Of a stretch of DNA of 64,000 bases, positions 22,201 through 34,365 are shown one piece after another. Position 1 is the stretch's first letter; the number at the start of each line of letters is the position of its first letter. Source of the stretch: Diplolepis rosae (lineage: Eukaryota > Arthropoda > Insecta > Hymenoptera > Diplolepididae); NCBI GenBank assembly GCA_030998225.1, contig JAPYXD010000727.1:6386001-6450000 (forward strand), in the 5' to 3' direction. The position numbers were made by a program, and so were the translations under genes. The notes beneath the pieces were generated by a model that searched no databases, was not told the DNA's origin, and worked only from the letters and a program-made list of their open reading frames with translations.

Positions 22201-24209
22201 TTTAAGAGTATTTTTATGGGAGTGTGTAAATGTGTGCGAGAAGGCAGCGTCATAGCAATAAAACCACGTCACTAATTTGAGCATTGTAGCTGATTATTTT
22301 ATGAGAAAAGAAAAATTTATTTACGAATTCATTTGATTCAGCAAAAATATCTATTGTTAGTTAAACTTTAAATCTTAATACTTAATTGCTTTCAATTCAG
22401 CCATGAACGAAATTCACATTGAAGTGAATAACCGGAATTATATTTCGGGCTTACTATACTATTCCACAGATTTTTCTTTAATTTCGAGCCTGATTCTATA
22501 TGTATATTTCGTTTATGGAACCTTCGCCAATCAAATTGAGGACGTTGTACGACATGCAGTAAACTTACGTGACTTGTATTAGCAAGAACAACACTGATAC
22601 GAGTTTTTTTTCCAATTAAGTTCATCTTGAACATGGAAAAGCAAAAACTCTGATTTATCTCAGACTTTGTTCTCCTAAAGTTCAGTTACGATGCTCTTGA
22701 TTTGATAAGAGTTATAACGTTCTTAATTTTATTTTCATTTAAAAAATGGATAGGCCGAGGATTTAATTAATTATTATTTTATACAAAAAGGTGTTTATGC
22801 AGAGGTACGTCTTATAATTTGTATTTTAAGTTTATTAAAGTTATAATTTTTGTTTCTAAATTAAATTCCATCTGACATTGGAGACATTTCACTTTTAAAA
22901 AACAATTATCATACAACTTTTCATTTGTTTATCAACATATTGCCACATTATTGATTAGAAGTTGAAACATTGTATAGATCAAATACTGAAATTCGAAGCA
23001 TAAAGAAAGGCTATGTGATTGATAATGAATTAATTGCTCCAATGTCATTAAGAAATTCCTGAGTCAAGCGAAGTGGACCGAAGCTTATGCAATGATGTCA
23101 GCGTTAATGTTTAGGAGTTTTAAAGTATCATAAGTTGAATTGACTTTGAAACTTTTATTATAATTACTTCTTTCTTTACGTTACGATATATTTAATTAGT
23201 ATTATACAAGACAACATTTTTACTAATAATTTCAGCTTCCGTAACTTATTTCAAGCTTTGACATTTTTCAGATTCGATTTCGATGAGAATGCATTTAGCC
23301 CACCTTCCCATGACGATAATTTCTTTTGCATCCGCTACACAAAGAACCCGGTGATAGAAAATGCCTCTTCAGGATTCACATCTATCTCTGATGTAATAAG
23401 TGGGAACACAGAGACCAAACAGGTGCCTACTGTTCAGACAAATTTATCAGATTTCAAAGATACAAAGCAAATTGATTTCAGTAAACACCCAGAACCTTGC
23501 CAACCATTCGTTCCTAGTGCTGCTAACAAAGGTAATTTAATTCATGGTTACATTATTCAGTCTAATTCATAAGGAAGTTTAAAAAAAATATATAATCTGT
23601 AAACCAAATATTTTTACAGGGAATTTGTACAAACCTCCAAAAGTCGTCTTGGCCAGTAACTTAAAACCAAAATCACAGGGAACGGATGATGGTTTTCATG
23701 GAGCACCAGCCCTCTGTGGCAAGTCGATCGTCCAAGTAGCCAGTCAAATTATGTCCGGAAAACACAGCAAAACTAATTCTGAATTCCGCATCGAACAGAG
23801 TGAAAATGTATTTCCAAAAGGAAGCAAATCTCTTCCCGCGACCCCGCTGGCATCGCCTATGTCGACGCCTGATAATTCGCCAAAATCTCGCAGGAGAATT
23901 CACGGGAACAGATTTTTCAGTGGCACTTTGGTACCAGATCGAGAGAAGTATCAGGGCAGTTGGATTCTATCTGGAATTTTGGGACAACCCCGTGAAATAG
24001 TGAATTCAATGATTGAAGAAGAAGATGAACACAGCCCTGAAAACATTCCGGCGAGGGCTCTCAGTCGTAAGAAATCTATTTCATCGCAAAATCTCACTTA
24101 TCTTGGCAAAGATGAAAAGTTGACAGAAAAGGAATCAAAAACTAGCGTCTTTCAAGCTAAGCCGTCAGAACTTCGAGAAATGAACTTTTGGTCACCAACT
24201 TCCATGTAG
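19203..24209 (+). CDS. Unrecognised Ser/Pro-rich intracellular protein, 310 aa
   Basis: Three exons (19203-19285, 23272-23531, 23620-24209) join in frame with consensus GT-AG borders. Exon 1 reads MGSARPQDNSLGGGISLPKW then MKGKFEN and ends in phase 2, which fits exon 2 (KFDFDENAFSPP). The 311 codons then run open to a stop at 24207. There is no signal peptide or membrane segment. Notable parts are KSLPATPLASPMSTPDNSPK (proline-directed phosphorylation sites), RRRIHGNRFFSGTLVPD and the tryptophan-containing YQGSWILSGILGQPRE, an acidic EEEDEH and the C-terminus NFWSPTSM. Intron 1 (about 4 kb) is full of repeats. I do not recognise the family; the WILSGILG block looks like a conserved motif. Confidence is high that it is a gene, none for function. 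Confidence 0.75.
19920..20930 (+). repeat. Dispersed ~1-kb non-coding repeat with terminal hairpin and (TCTG)n, copy 1
   Basis: It begins with the hairpin ATTCTCATCATGGATGAGAA followed by GGTATTGGTTTTATG, then TTTTGAGACCCCCTGTGTCA and a (TCTG)n tract, then long AT-rich sequence. Related copies are at 45577-46230 (+), about 61300-62265 (-) and a partial at 36400-36575 (-). It lies in intron 1 of the 310-aa gene. No protein is encoded; the ORF over the TCTG tract is a repeat artefact. Confidence 0.75.
20041..20098 (+). repeat. (TCTG)n microsatellite
   Basis: About 14 TCTG units with one TCTT/TCTC interruption, inside the dispersed repeat at 19920-20930. Confidence 0.95.
20931..23271. other. 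Rest of intron 1 of the 310-aa gene
   Basis: AT-rich, with no exon that fits the phase-2 junction. The patch at 21880-21990 (TGTATAAGAAGAAGACGGC, GCCGCACATCCAAGCG) is GC-richer and has a TATA-like word, so it could be an alternative promoter; this is inference. Confidence 0.4.
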
Positions 24210-25853
24210 ACCTCTTTTTGTCTTGGTTTCTTTCTGTTTTAAATTATTTTTAATTAATATTATTTCCTTTTTTTTTTATGTAGTTTTCTAAAGATCTGAT
24301 GGTTTAGTTGCTTATAATGAAATTCAAATACAATTGAAATCCGTCATGATCTTATTTGAGACAATTCAGCATTAACTGAAGCTGTTGTTATATTTCATTT
24401 TACACTTTCGCTATTATATAAGTCCTCATGGTATATAAAATATTTCCGGTTTTTCAAAATCTTCAAATACAATAAGATATGTCAAGATAATGTTGATTTT
24501 GATTATTTCATCGTTACTTGAAAGACTTTCTCTAGAATTGAAGTACTTTCTTATGCAGTACTTCAAATAATTTTAAACTCAACTATAAACGACAATTTAC
24601 ATTCAAGAATCTTTGTAAAATATCTTTAAATGTAAAAGTAAAATTGTTATTTATCAATAATAAATTTCAATTTTTAGAGGTAGTAGCTCATTTTCATATC
24701 TAAAGATACACATTTAGCGAAATAACAAAATTGAGCTTCTTTGGTGCAAGTTTGCTATCTGAAAGGGATAATTATTTTTATTTGATTTTGAAGAATTTTC
24801 GTTGTTAATAGTCTGCATGCGTCAAGTCGTCAGCTTGAGAACATAATCTTAATCATAAACATATACTCGCTGACGACCGTGACGTTGAAAAAAAACTTGT
24901 ACCTGGTTTTTTCGAGCGATTTACGTAGCAGTAGACTTCGTTGACTCGATGTAGTACTTAGAATAACTTATGTAAAAGTTACATTAGTATACTGTTATAC
25001 AGAATAGTCATAATTTTTCATTAACATTACGCGCATTTTCAACAACACATTGTCTATCTATAAAATCAATCATCTAATTATACACATAACATTTGACTAA
25101 ATAAAAATTTCTTGATAACCTTAACTTGATTTCTGATTATAATTAAGGGATATATATTAATTTATCATTAAGTTTATATTAAGAGAATAGACAAATAAAA
25201 TATTAACGTTTATGATAATCAACAATTTTTTAAATACTGAATTTCCTTTTTTTTCTAAAACTTGTAAGATAAACTTATTGAACCATAAGTTCCCTATGTT
25301 CTGTTGAGTTAAATCGTTAAGAACAGTTCAGTGTATAAAATAGTAATTTTTCAGTCTTCTCGATTTTTTTATTCCATAGCGATCAGCAGAGTCCTTATGT
25401 GTTTTTGAAAATAAGCAGTTCGAATGTTTGCCTTGCGAAATCATTATTTGATCTCCCGATATTTTTTTTATCAAAGAATGAAAAAGGAAAAGTTAGTGTT
25501 GAAGAATTGACGGAAACAAAATTTTAGCAATAGTATAATATATTTTTGAATTTCATACACATAAATATAAATTACATAATTACATGTGCATTTGTGTACA
25601 GGATGCAACATTTATTGTGCTGAGCTCGTAATGAAGGCTGATTAACCAACTTGAAATTTTCTTTCAGTCTTGAAAAAGTAGTTTGACCCCAAACTTCTCA
25701 AAGCTGATTATCAAAGAACAGATTCAAAATTTTACAAAATTTAGAGCATAGAATTTTGAATCCACAACAAAGGTACTGTACATTAAAAAATAATTGAGCT
25801 AAATGTCATGGAATAAATAACTAAAAAAATGTTCTTGAATCGTAGGTTGAAAT
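24210..25853. other. Intergenic region, 3' ends of the 310-aa and CPF genes
   Basis: TTTATT (AATAAA on the minus strand) near 25609 could end the CPF mRNA. No gene is seen. About 24830-24950 has moderately higher GC (CGCTGACGACCGTGACG) without an exon. Confidence 0.5.
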
Positions 25854-27187
25854 TTAGAAAGCGTAGTGAGCTCCAAGTCCGCTGAAGGTAGTGTGAGCAA
25901 CAACAGTGCCGGGAGCACCGTAGCTAAAGGCTGGGGCAGCCTTGACAATGGGAGCAGCAGCGGCGTATCCGTAAGCAGGAGCGGCGTAGCTCAGAGCTGG
26001 TGCGGCCTTGACGATGGGGGCAGCTGCGGCGTATCCGTAGGCAGGGGCAGCGTAGCTCAGAGCTGGAGCAGACTTAACAACGGGACCTGGGGAGTAGCTG
26101 TAGGTTGGGGCAGCGTAGCTCAGAGCTGGTGCGGCCTTGACGACGGGGGTGGCTGCGGCGTATCCGTAAGAAGGGACAGCGTAGCTCAGAGCTGGAGCAG
26201 ACTTAACAACGGGACCTGGGGAGTAGCTGTAGGTTGGGGCAGCGTAGCTCAGAGCTGGTGCGGCCTTGACGACGGGGGCGGCTGCAGCATAGCTGTAAGT
26301 TGGAGCGGCATAGCTGTAAGTTGGAGCAGCGTAACTCAGAGCTGGAGCAGCGGCATATGAGATGTATTTAGCATCATTGGTTACTCGGGTGTCGTATTTG
26401 CGGATGCTGGAGAAAGCGGTGTCGACGGCTTTGCTGTAGTGAGATACTGCAGAGTTTCCATCCAGGGAACGAACTACGCTCTGTTGAGTAGATCCAACTG
26501 CGGGCGCGTGAATTGCAAGAGGGGCAGGGGCGGCGGCGTACGCGTAAGCGGGGGCTGCTGCGTAGCTGACTGCAGCTGGTGCTGCCAAAATTCCAGCCCT
26601 AGCGACGGTGACGAGAGCGGCGAAAGTTACGAACTGGAAACCAAAATTTATTCAAATTATAGGGGTGTCACTTGAAAAAATAGTATATTGTGCAATTAGG
26701 GAAAAGAAAATTATTTTGCAAGTCTGAAATTTGATGACCGAGTAAAATTAATGTTTTTATCGTGTCACACACGATTTTTTTTCTACTAGGGGGTTAGAAA
26801 ATGGATTTGTTTTCCCCGCACAAGGCAATAAAATCCACTTTATGACCCGCTAGTAAAAAAAAGCATTTTATAAAAATTTTCACGAAAAAGTGACTATGCT
26901 AGGAAGTATTTTTCTACTTGAAAGATATTTATGAAATTTTGATAAATATTAAATTTCGTTTTATTGTACTGCTTATTCTAGCTGGAAAATGTTTTAAAAA
27001 ATAGATAAAATATTTTCTAATAGAATTTTGTAAAATGTAATAACGTAAATGTTTATCAGATACTCTGTTACTAACTTTTTAGAAAATTTAAGCCTCTAAT
27101 TAATGAATATTTTGAGTTGAAAAATAATTATTTGAATATTTTAAGTGAATTATTTATTAATGTATTCGAGCACCATACCTTGAACAT
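25854..27187 (-). CDS. CPF-family cuticular protein, 262 aa
   Basis: Two exons: 27187-27179 (ATG TTC AAG, then GTATGG) and 26633-25854. The protein opens [17 protein letters not shown], a signal peptide likely cleaved after ARA. Residues about 48-90 contain [16 protein letters not shown] and [20 protein letters not shown], the CPF signature (SQxS...RS...YSKxVDTxxSSVRKxDxR). The remainder is Ala/Pro/Tyr repeats ([19 protein letters not shown]), ending [19 protein letters not shown] proteins are secreted structural cuticle proteins lacking the chitin-binding R&R domain. A TATA box lies at 27261-27268. The DNA of the repeat region has a recent 129-bp tandem duplication (26062 and 26191). GC is far above the surroundings, as expected for Ala/Pro/Gly codons. 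Confidence 0.9.
26774..26875. repeat. Hairpin repeat with CCCCGCAC core, copy 1
   Basis: In CPF intron 1. Arms TAGAAAATGGATTTGTTTTC and AAATCCACTTTATGACCCGC surround a CCCCGCACAAGG centre, with TCTACTAG and CTAGTA at the edges. The same structure lies inverted at 56591-56690. Confidence 0.7.
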
Positions 27188-27260
27188 TTTTGAGTTTGCT
27201 TGGAACTGCTCACGTCTACGGTTAGGGTAGTAGTGACAATGATTGAGAGTCCCCCCGCGG

Positions 27261-27268
27261 TTTTTATA
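27261..27268 (-). promoter_or_regulatory. TATA box of the CPF gene
   Basis: The minus strand reads TATAAAAA, 74 nt before the ATG of the 9-nt first exon. Confidence 0.7.
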
Positions 27269-28392
27269 CACAAATTTTGTCTGTCAACATAGCGAAACTG
27301 TCATTTCGCAATATACCGGTCCTTTTAGGCGAGATATCCTTCGGGAGGTCTGACAACGGAGGTAAAAGAAAGGCTTTTGGTATCAAAGCGAAGGTCTGGG
27401 TTACTGAATCGGAGCGTGTCACGCCCAATCTCTTCTCTCACGTTAATCATCATTCGCTATACATATCTTTACCATAATTCTTCTCATTCATTTTTCAAGT
27501 ATTGACCACGACGGTCATTTATGAACCACTCCCTTTTCTCAATCATGTACTCTTTCAAGGTTAAAAGTAATCTGTATCTCATTTGCCATTATTTGGACCT
27601 TCGAAAAACTTGCTTATGATTCTGAGAAACTGCAACTTTTCACAAACACTACCGCATTTTATTTAAAAAAACAAAAATGAAGGTGAACCAAAATAAATTA
27701 TACACCCAAAAAATAAAATAGCTAAAAATGACCAGTTTGCGCTTTAAAAGGCAAAATAGTAATAGACTTTATTTGTACAAGTCTTACCATTTGCACTATT
27801 TATCAGTTTGTTCCATTTTTCGTTAGTTTAATGATAAATGGTGGAATTCAAATGACAATGATTGCAAAAATAAAATGTATTACTTATTATTTTGCCTTTC
27901 AAAATACAAACTGACCATTTAAAGTGGCATGTTTAACTGTTTTCTTTTTTGCGTGTAGATGTACTGAAATTAATTCATGATTCTGTTTGAAAAATATTAC
28001 TTATACACTAATTAAGGCCTTTCTCTAACAAAACTTATTTTCTTCTAAATAAATAATTACTCTATGTTAATAATTTATATATAATTGATTAAAAAATTCA
28101 ATTTGAACGGTGATTGAAAGATTTATTTATGAATACATGTGTAACATTTCTCATGAAATTAAAAAATATAAAAAAGATAGTATTAAAGTGAATTTCAAAA
28201 TCTTACATAAGTGCATATGTATAGTTATACTAATAATATATTCATAATTACATAGCTACGTGTTCTGCGATTTTGATGGGGCTACATGAATTGATGACAA
28301 GATATGTCCAGCGAACTCTGACATAAGGCTGAAATCATTTATAAGATCTATTAACGCAAATTTCGATACTTTCAGTTGGTGTACCATTTCTT
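27269..28392. other. Intergenic; one MITE, no gene
   Basis: Apart from the MITE at 27703-27955 nothing coding is seen. The open frame 27277-27477 (+) overlaps the CPF upstream region and looks like chance. Confidence 0.5.
27703..27955. mobile_element. 253-bp MITE (CACCCAAAAAA/CACGCAAAAAA ends), TA duplication
   Basis: The inverted arms include TGACCAGTTTGCGCTTTAAA against the complement of GTATTTTGAAAGGCAAAATA and GTTTAACTGTT. TA flanks both ends. Confidence 0.75.
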
Positions 28393-28395
28393 TTA

Positions 28396-28757
28396 AGGCC
28401 ATCGATCAACCAGATCACATGACCAAATTTCTGTAAGAGTTCGTGTAAGATAACTTTTTTATTTTACAAAATGTCTTTCTGGAAATTTGGAAAATACAAC
28501 AGAAAACGATAAAGAACGTCTGTCAACTTTTTTTGAGTGGAAATTTTGCAAAAAATTTTACAGTTAACTGTAACTGTCGATAAGTTTTAGAATTTTTTTC
28601 AACATTTTTACTAAAAGAAGTTAAGAGACGTGCTTGTATTTTCTCTTGTTACGTTTTCCACATTTTCAGCAAGATACTTTGTACATTATAAAAGTTATCT
28701 TACATAAACGAATAAATGTATAATTTAGTCACGTGGTTCGATAGATTCATGGCCTTA
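28396..28757. mobile_element. MITE of the AAGGCCAT family, complete copy
   Basis: It runs from TTAAGGCCATCGATCAACCA to GATTCATGGCCTTAA. Subterminal GATCACATGACCAAATT and AATTTAGTCACGTGG are also complementary. It serves as the reference for the split copy at 4278-5680. Confidence 0.75.
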
Positions 28758-30198
28758 AATAAATGTTTTTCGCTTCATATATCAAGACGATTTAGGTTTT
28801 TTTACACATAAAGTCGTGGAAAGCAAATAATCAGTTAGAAATATATGAAGTGTAAGTATTTAAATTTAACTTTTAATTCCAATCGCTGCAAAACAAGTTT
28901 TCGTAAAATTAAGATAGAATTTTAGAAAATTTAGTTACATTTTTGTAAATTTAAGAAACAATTTCGTAAAATTAGGATAGAATTTCAACCAGTTCACGTG
29001 ACTAAATTCCTGTAAAAGTTAGAAAAATATGAAGTGTAAGTATTTAAATTTAACTTTTAATTCCAATCGTTGCAAAAAAATTGAGAAAATAATTATTCAT
29101 GATATTTTTTGTAAATTTTTGATCATCCAAAATCTCAACAAGACATGTCATGCAATTGTGTAATATTTTTGTCCATTTTAAAAACAAAGAACCCACTTTT
29201 AAATGGGTTAATACAGACGAAAAAGTACAAATTTTCGGTCTCTGAAATTTTTTCGCTTCGTTATATAATTTAAGAACTCATAACGTCAATTTTGATATAA
29301 GCTGCTCTCATTAAGATCCTACTCTCATACTTGCGTAAAAGATTTCAATAATCTTTAGAAATGGCGAGCACCTTGAAATAGCTGAATAGAATTTAAAAAA
29401 TGATTGATTGCTCTATTTATATTGAGACAAATAGTATCTGAGGTATACGTATTATTGTCGATTTTCAGTAAATTAATTTTCAATATTGATTAATATAAAC
29501 ATTTTCTCACGTTCTTTAATAAAATAATCATAATCTTTGATAAGAAAATTTAAACGAATTTCAGTTTTCGATTTTAGTGATGTATTTAAATACTTCAAAT
29601 TAATTTTTATGGATGGTTTTGAAACATTCATTTATTTTAGTAACTCCAAGGAAATGTACCTGTTTTTAAATTAGTGATATTGGCAAACTCAATTGAAGAA
29701 TTATCATTTTTTCATAAAAGTAAATTGAAAAAAATAAAATATCACTTGTCAACCTTCATAAAATTGACATGATCTAATTATAAAAGTATATAAATTTATT
29801 ATTTTATTACACTATGTAAATTGACTTGTTGAACTCAAAATGTATAACATATAAAAAGTATATAAAAATAAATTCACTTCCATAATTTTCCAGTTATATT
29901 GTTTATTTACAGAAGGATTATTCAGAACAGTTATTTTTTTTCTCATCTTAAAAGCCGCTTTAGAAGGTGCAAATGTGATCTTTGAAAATGTTAAAATGAC
30001 ATCTTTGATGTGTAGCTTTACAATTATATAGACCAACTACAGAGAAAAGAAAAATCGTAAGATTTTCTAGCGCAATGGCATTATTGCTATTGAACTCTCA
30101 TGTCATAAGTTTCATTTAAAATTATTATCTATGTTTAATTGAAATTTTGGGACACTTTACATAACTGAGAATTTTTGCATGCGCGTAAAGCACTTATG
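28758..30198. other. Gene-free AT-rich region with an internal direct repeat
   Basis: GAAGTGTAAGTATTTAAATT and following ~35 bp occur at about 28845 and again at about 29032. ORF 29812-30036 (-) has no supporting features. Confidence 0.5.
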
Positions 30199-30447
30199 CT
30201 CTCTAAATCTGAATCATTCAAATTTTACAGATTGAATCAGTTATTTGCCTTTTCACTGATTCACCAGTGAAAAAATATATTTCACTTTTAAATCAGTTGA
30301 TTATCACTGATTGAATCAGTGGAAAAAATATTTTCACTGAAATTATCAGTGAAATTTGACTGATTTACAGTAACCTCTTTTTAGCTATTTGAATCATTCA
30401 AATTTCACTGATAATCTGTAGATTTTGACTAATTCATATTTAGAGAG
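30199..30447. mobile_element. CTCTCTAAAT MITE, copy 1 (TG duplication)
   Basis: Starts CTCTCTAAATCTGAATCATT and ends ATTTAGAGAG. The body is built from repeated TCAGTGAAA and TTTCACTGA words plus the conserved ACAGTAACCTCTTTTTAGCT. TG flanks both ends. Confidence 0.8.
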
Positions 30448-30605
30448 TGGGGAAAAATAATTTATTATTTTAAATTAATAGACATACCGAAATTTGTCGA
30501 TACAGTTAACAAATGCAATTATGCAAATATACACTAAGAGAAATCTACATAGTAATTGTAACTAATACGACCCAACTAATTGCTTTTAGTAAAAACTACT
30601 AAAAA

Positions 30606-30802
30606 CCACTGTTTCGAATGTTATAAGTCTTTCCAATGAAATCAGTGAAATTTAACTGATATCACTAGGAAAACTCACTGGTTGGCCAGCGAATTTCACT
30701 GTTGACCAGTATATTTCACTGATTAATTAGTGAGTTTCCCTGGTGGAATCAGGTAAATTCCACTGATTTATATGTGGAAGACTTATAACATTTGAAACAG
30801 TG
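30606..30802. mobile_element. Foldback element with CACTGAT words
   Basis: The arms CACTGTTTCGAATGTTATAA (from about 30607) and its near-complement ending about 30802 (TTATAACATTTGAAACAGTG) enclose several CACTGAT/ATCAGTGAAA words. It is related in vocabulary, but not in termini, to the CTCTCTAAAT MITEs. Confidence 0.65.
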
Positions 30803-31419
30803 GTTTTTCACTGCGAATCAATGAGTTTTTACTGTTTCGGATTTGAGGAGTTCAATAATTCTTTTGAAATTTAGAAGTAAACCATTTAGGATAATTTTCT
30901 AAACTTTTTAAAATATTGTAATTTTTGATACAGTTTTAGTATTTTTCTGCATGAGTGAAGAAATATTGTCACGATTGTAAGATTCATATTTGCAATTCAA
31001 TTAGAAAGCAAACAATATTTTATTATTTTGAAAAGCATTCATTAAATGAGGTTTAATGCAGAATAATGTATTTTTTTATTGACCAGTTATACCGCATTTT
31101 ATTGCAGTCACTTAAAGATTCTTTAGATACCCTGACAACACATGTTATAAAGGACGTTTACACAGCTTCCAGTCCATTGACTTTTATTCTGATTGTTAAT
31201 TGCACTTTCATCATGAATTACTTGATATGTGGAGAAAAACTTGAGAAGAAATTATTAAAGATGATGTATCGAGTGCCTTTAAAAAGTTTAATATACTTCA
31301 GGATACACTGTTAAAATTTTATATCATAATTTCCTGAAACACGTGACTGAAGTTTTATTCAGTTACAGTTTTGTAAAATTAAGATAGAATTTCATAAAAT
31401 TTAGTTACTTTTTAGTAAA

Positions 31420-31765
31420 TTTAAGGCCATGAATCATCCAGATCACGTGACCAAATTCCTGTAAAAGTTCGAGTAAGATAACTTTATTATTTTACAAACT
31501 ATCTTTCTGAAAACTTAGAAAATACTACAGAATACTATCAACTTCGTTAGAGTGAAGATTTTGCAAAATATTTTACAGTTAACTGTAATTGTCGATAAGC
31601 TTTCGATTTTGTTTTCAACATTTTTACTGAAATGAAGTTAACAGACGTGTTTTATTGTTCTTTGTTACGTTTCCCAAATTTGCAGAAAGATACTTTGTTA
31701 ATTAAAAAAGTTTTTTTACATGAACGAATAGATGTATAATTTGGTCACGTGGTACAATCAACTTA
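31420..31765. mobile_element. MITE of the AAGGCCAT family, copy with eroded right end
   Basis: Begins TTAAGGCCATGAATCATCCA and keeps GATCACGTGACCAAATTCC and TTGTTACGTTTCCC; the right end (GGTCACGTGGTACAATCAAC) has lost the CATGGCCTTAA terminus. Confidence 0.65.
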
Positions 31766-32399
31766 ACTCGGATTTTTTCGTATTCAGTAGATTTTACTGG
31801 ACGCTGAGTGAAACGTACAGAAAATCTGTTAATTGAACTCAACTTCTGGTAAAATTTACTGAAAAGTCATGTTGTCCAAATAAGTACCGAACTTCCTGTA
31901 AATTTTACTGATCTTTTCTCTGCGTGTACGTTTTGGGTAACTGAAGTTTTACCGTCACAACATGTAATTAATAATGTTGTTACGGTTTCGTAAAATTGAA
32001 AAAGAATTTCAGAAAATTCAGTTACTTTTAAAAAAATTTAAGAAACAATTTGTATCTGGAAATTCTGAAACTTGTAACAGGAATAATTTTAAGATTTGGG
32101 TAACTCAAGTTTTATGCATTCACAAATAACTGCAATTTTTTTACAGTTTTGTAATTTTATGATAGTTTTTATAAAAATTCTGTTACAATTTTGTAGTTTC
32201 AAGATACATTTTATGAAAATTCAGTTGAGTTACATAATATGGAGAAAACTTTCAGAAAATTCAGAAAATTTTTCGCAATTTTAAGGTACCTTTACACAAA
32301 AACTTCATAAATATCGTCAAATTGTACGTTCCCTTTGTAACATACAAATTTTGTAAATTTCCGAACGTTTCTAAAAGTATGTGTTCAGTCATATAACAA
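31766..32399. other. Gene-free; degenerate repeats
   Basis: Words such as TTTGTAAAATTAAGATAGAA recur here and at 28900-28990 and 31365-31425 as an old dispersed or tandem repeat. No gene. Confidence 0.4.
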
Positions 32400-32987
32400 C
32401 ACTGTTAGAAATTTATGTATTAAACGTCCATTACATATAATGGAAGTTTATTTCAGTAACGTATATTAAATTAAAAATACTTTCACCTTATAAAATACAA
32501 GCTTTAATTTGAATTTTAATACATATGTATATATATATTTTGATAATATTTGTTAATTTTATTATATTTTAATTGAAAAATTATTAAATTTAACATGAAT
32601 GTATATTAATTTATCATAATATACAAATCTATCAATTTTTTATTGGGTAGAAAAATGTCCAACTGAAAAAAATAATTTTTCGGTTTTAATTTTTGTTTAT
32701 TCAAATAATCAAAATTAAATACACCGACGTTTCGGGACCTCCTTTGGGCCTTTATCAAGATATAAAAATGTTACATTCAGTAAAAATATTTAAAAAATGT
32801 TATACAAACGATGAGTGTCATTTAATAAAAAACAGTCATTAAAATATTAAAATCTATTTACCTTAAACATCGTAGTTTTTAAATCTAATTATTTTTCACA
32901 GATTATACTATTGTGAGGAACTTTTATTTTCCATCATATGATAATGTATATTAAAGTCTATTAAAATTAATAAGATTTTTAACAGTG
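32400..32987. mobile_element. CACTGTTAG element with central palindrome, probably containing an insert
   Basis: Starts CACTGTTAGAAATTTATG and ends AAGATTTTTAACAGTG. It carries GTCCATTACATATAATGGAA at 32426-32445, a variant of the 20-bp palindrome in the relatives at 51031, 62712 and 63101. About 32655-32930 (CCGACGTTTCGGGACCTCC) is absent from those relatives and looks inserted. Confidence 0.55.
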
Positions 32988-33110
32988 TACTTATTTTTGC
33001 TAATTTTTAAGTTATATCTATTTACAATATTAATTGAACGTTTGAATGTATTTTACGTTGAATTTTGAGCGCATGTACAAGTATCAATGTTTCTTAATTT
33101 CAAGATTATA

Positions 33111-33425
33111 CCCAAATGTGAATTGCCGAAGCTGATAATACGGCACAATATTGGCCCAATCTCGGCAGCCAGCAGTCGGCTACTGTTATTGGTCCAGTGT
33201 CGCCGTTTGCATCGGTCAAGTACTGGACCGACGACGGCGGCCTTTGTTGACTCTTTAAATTGACTGAACTTCAGCCGAAACTTGGCCCATTATCGGCCAA
33301 AATTTGCCGCCAAGTGCATACCGGAATTATCATTCCAGCAACGGCACGATATTGGCAACCGATCTTCGGCAAATTTTTGGCGATGCTGAGCCAAGTCCTA
33401 GGCCGTATCTAACTTCGCACTTGGG
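33111..33425. mobile_element. GC-rich TIR element (CCCAAATG ends), short copy, TA duplication
   Basis: Ends CCCAAATGTGAATTGCCGAA and TAACTTCGCACTTGGG; TA on both sides. The body (GGCACAATATTGGCCCAATC) matches the larger copy at 41346-41862 in inverse orientation. It is much richer in GC than its surroundings. Confidence 0.75.
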
Positions 33426-33734
33426 TATCTATTCATTATTATGTTGTTTCTATAATTTGTAAAATGGTAAAAAAGATAAAAACGGACGTATAGATAGAGT
33501 ACTTTTGGTTTTGACAATCAAAGAAAAAATTCCGATATATTTTGCTAAAATTGAACTTTTTTCGAATTTTGAAACAAAAAGTAGTTTAATATCTACGTCC
33601 GTTTTTATCTTATCGAACATTTCCGCAATTTCAAAAACAAAATTTTATGCACTTTGGACATAAACATGTACAAATATAAAATCAATAATATTTTCTAATT
33701 TTTTAAGTATCACATGCCCTTAAAGTAGTACATT

Positions 33735-34365
33735 CACGAAAATTAGGCCTCAGGCAAAAATAGATAATTTTGCTTTCAAAAATAGCAATATTATTATTGA
33801 AGGGCTAATTTGAAAGTGAAAAGATTATTTTCCATGAAAAAAATTTAAAACATGAAAAAATAATGCATTTAACAAATTTTATTTTTAACCGAAATTTTCC
33901 TTATCGCTTCATACCAAATTTTTAAAAATTGTGCGATTCTGATAAATCATTTTTTTAGGAAAAAGATTTTCTACAACTGGACAGTTTTCAATTTTTGAAA
34001 TTTAATCAATTATTATCAAATACAGCAATTTGTTTATAAAAATGGTTTTTTCATAATTTCAGTCATTCAAGAATTAATTTTCGAAAATTATGGATATGGT
34101 TAAGTTGTAGGGAATCTTTTTCTTGAAAAAGTGATTTGTAATTTATTAAAATCGCATAATTTTTTAAAATTTGGTAAGAAGCGATAAGAAAAAAAGTTGG
34201 GGCAAAAATAAAATTTATTAAAAAAATTATTTTTCTGCATTTTAAATTTTTTTCATGGAAAATAATCTTTTCTTTTTCAAATTAGCCCTTCAATAATAAT
34301 ATTGCTATTCTTGAAAGCAAAATTATCTATTTTTGCCTGAGGTCTAATTTTTGTGAATAAACTAC
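33735..34365. mobile_element. ~630-bp foldback element, copy 1
   Basis: The two halves are near-complements: ATTAGGCCTCAGGCAAAAAT at the left edge and ATTTTTGCCTGAGGTCTAAT at the right; TAGCAATATTATTATTGAAG pairs with CTTCAATAATAATATTGCTA. No reading frame. Confidence 0.8.

Noticed and set aside
31066..31314. 82-codon frame after a TATTGCAG acceptor
   Set aside because: Hydrophobic and open but without a matching donor exon, recognisable domain or neighbour; chance frame cannot be excluded.
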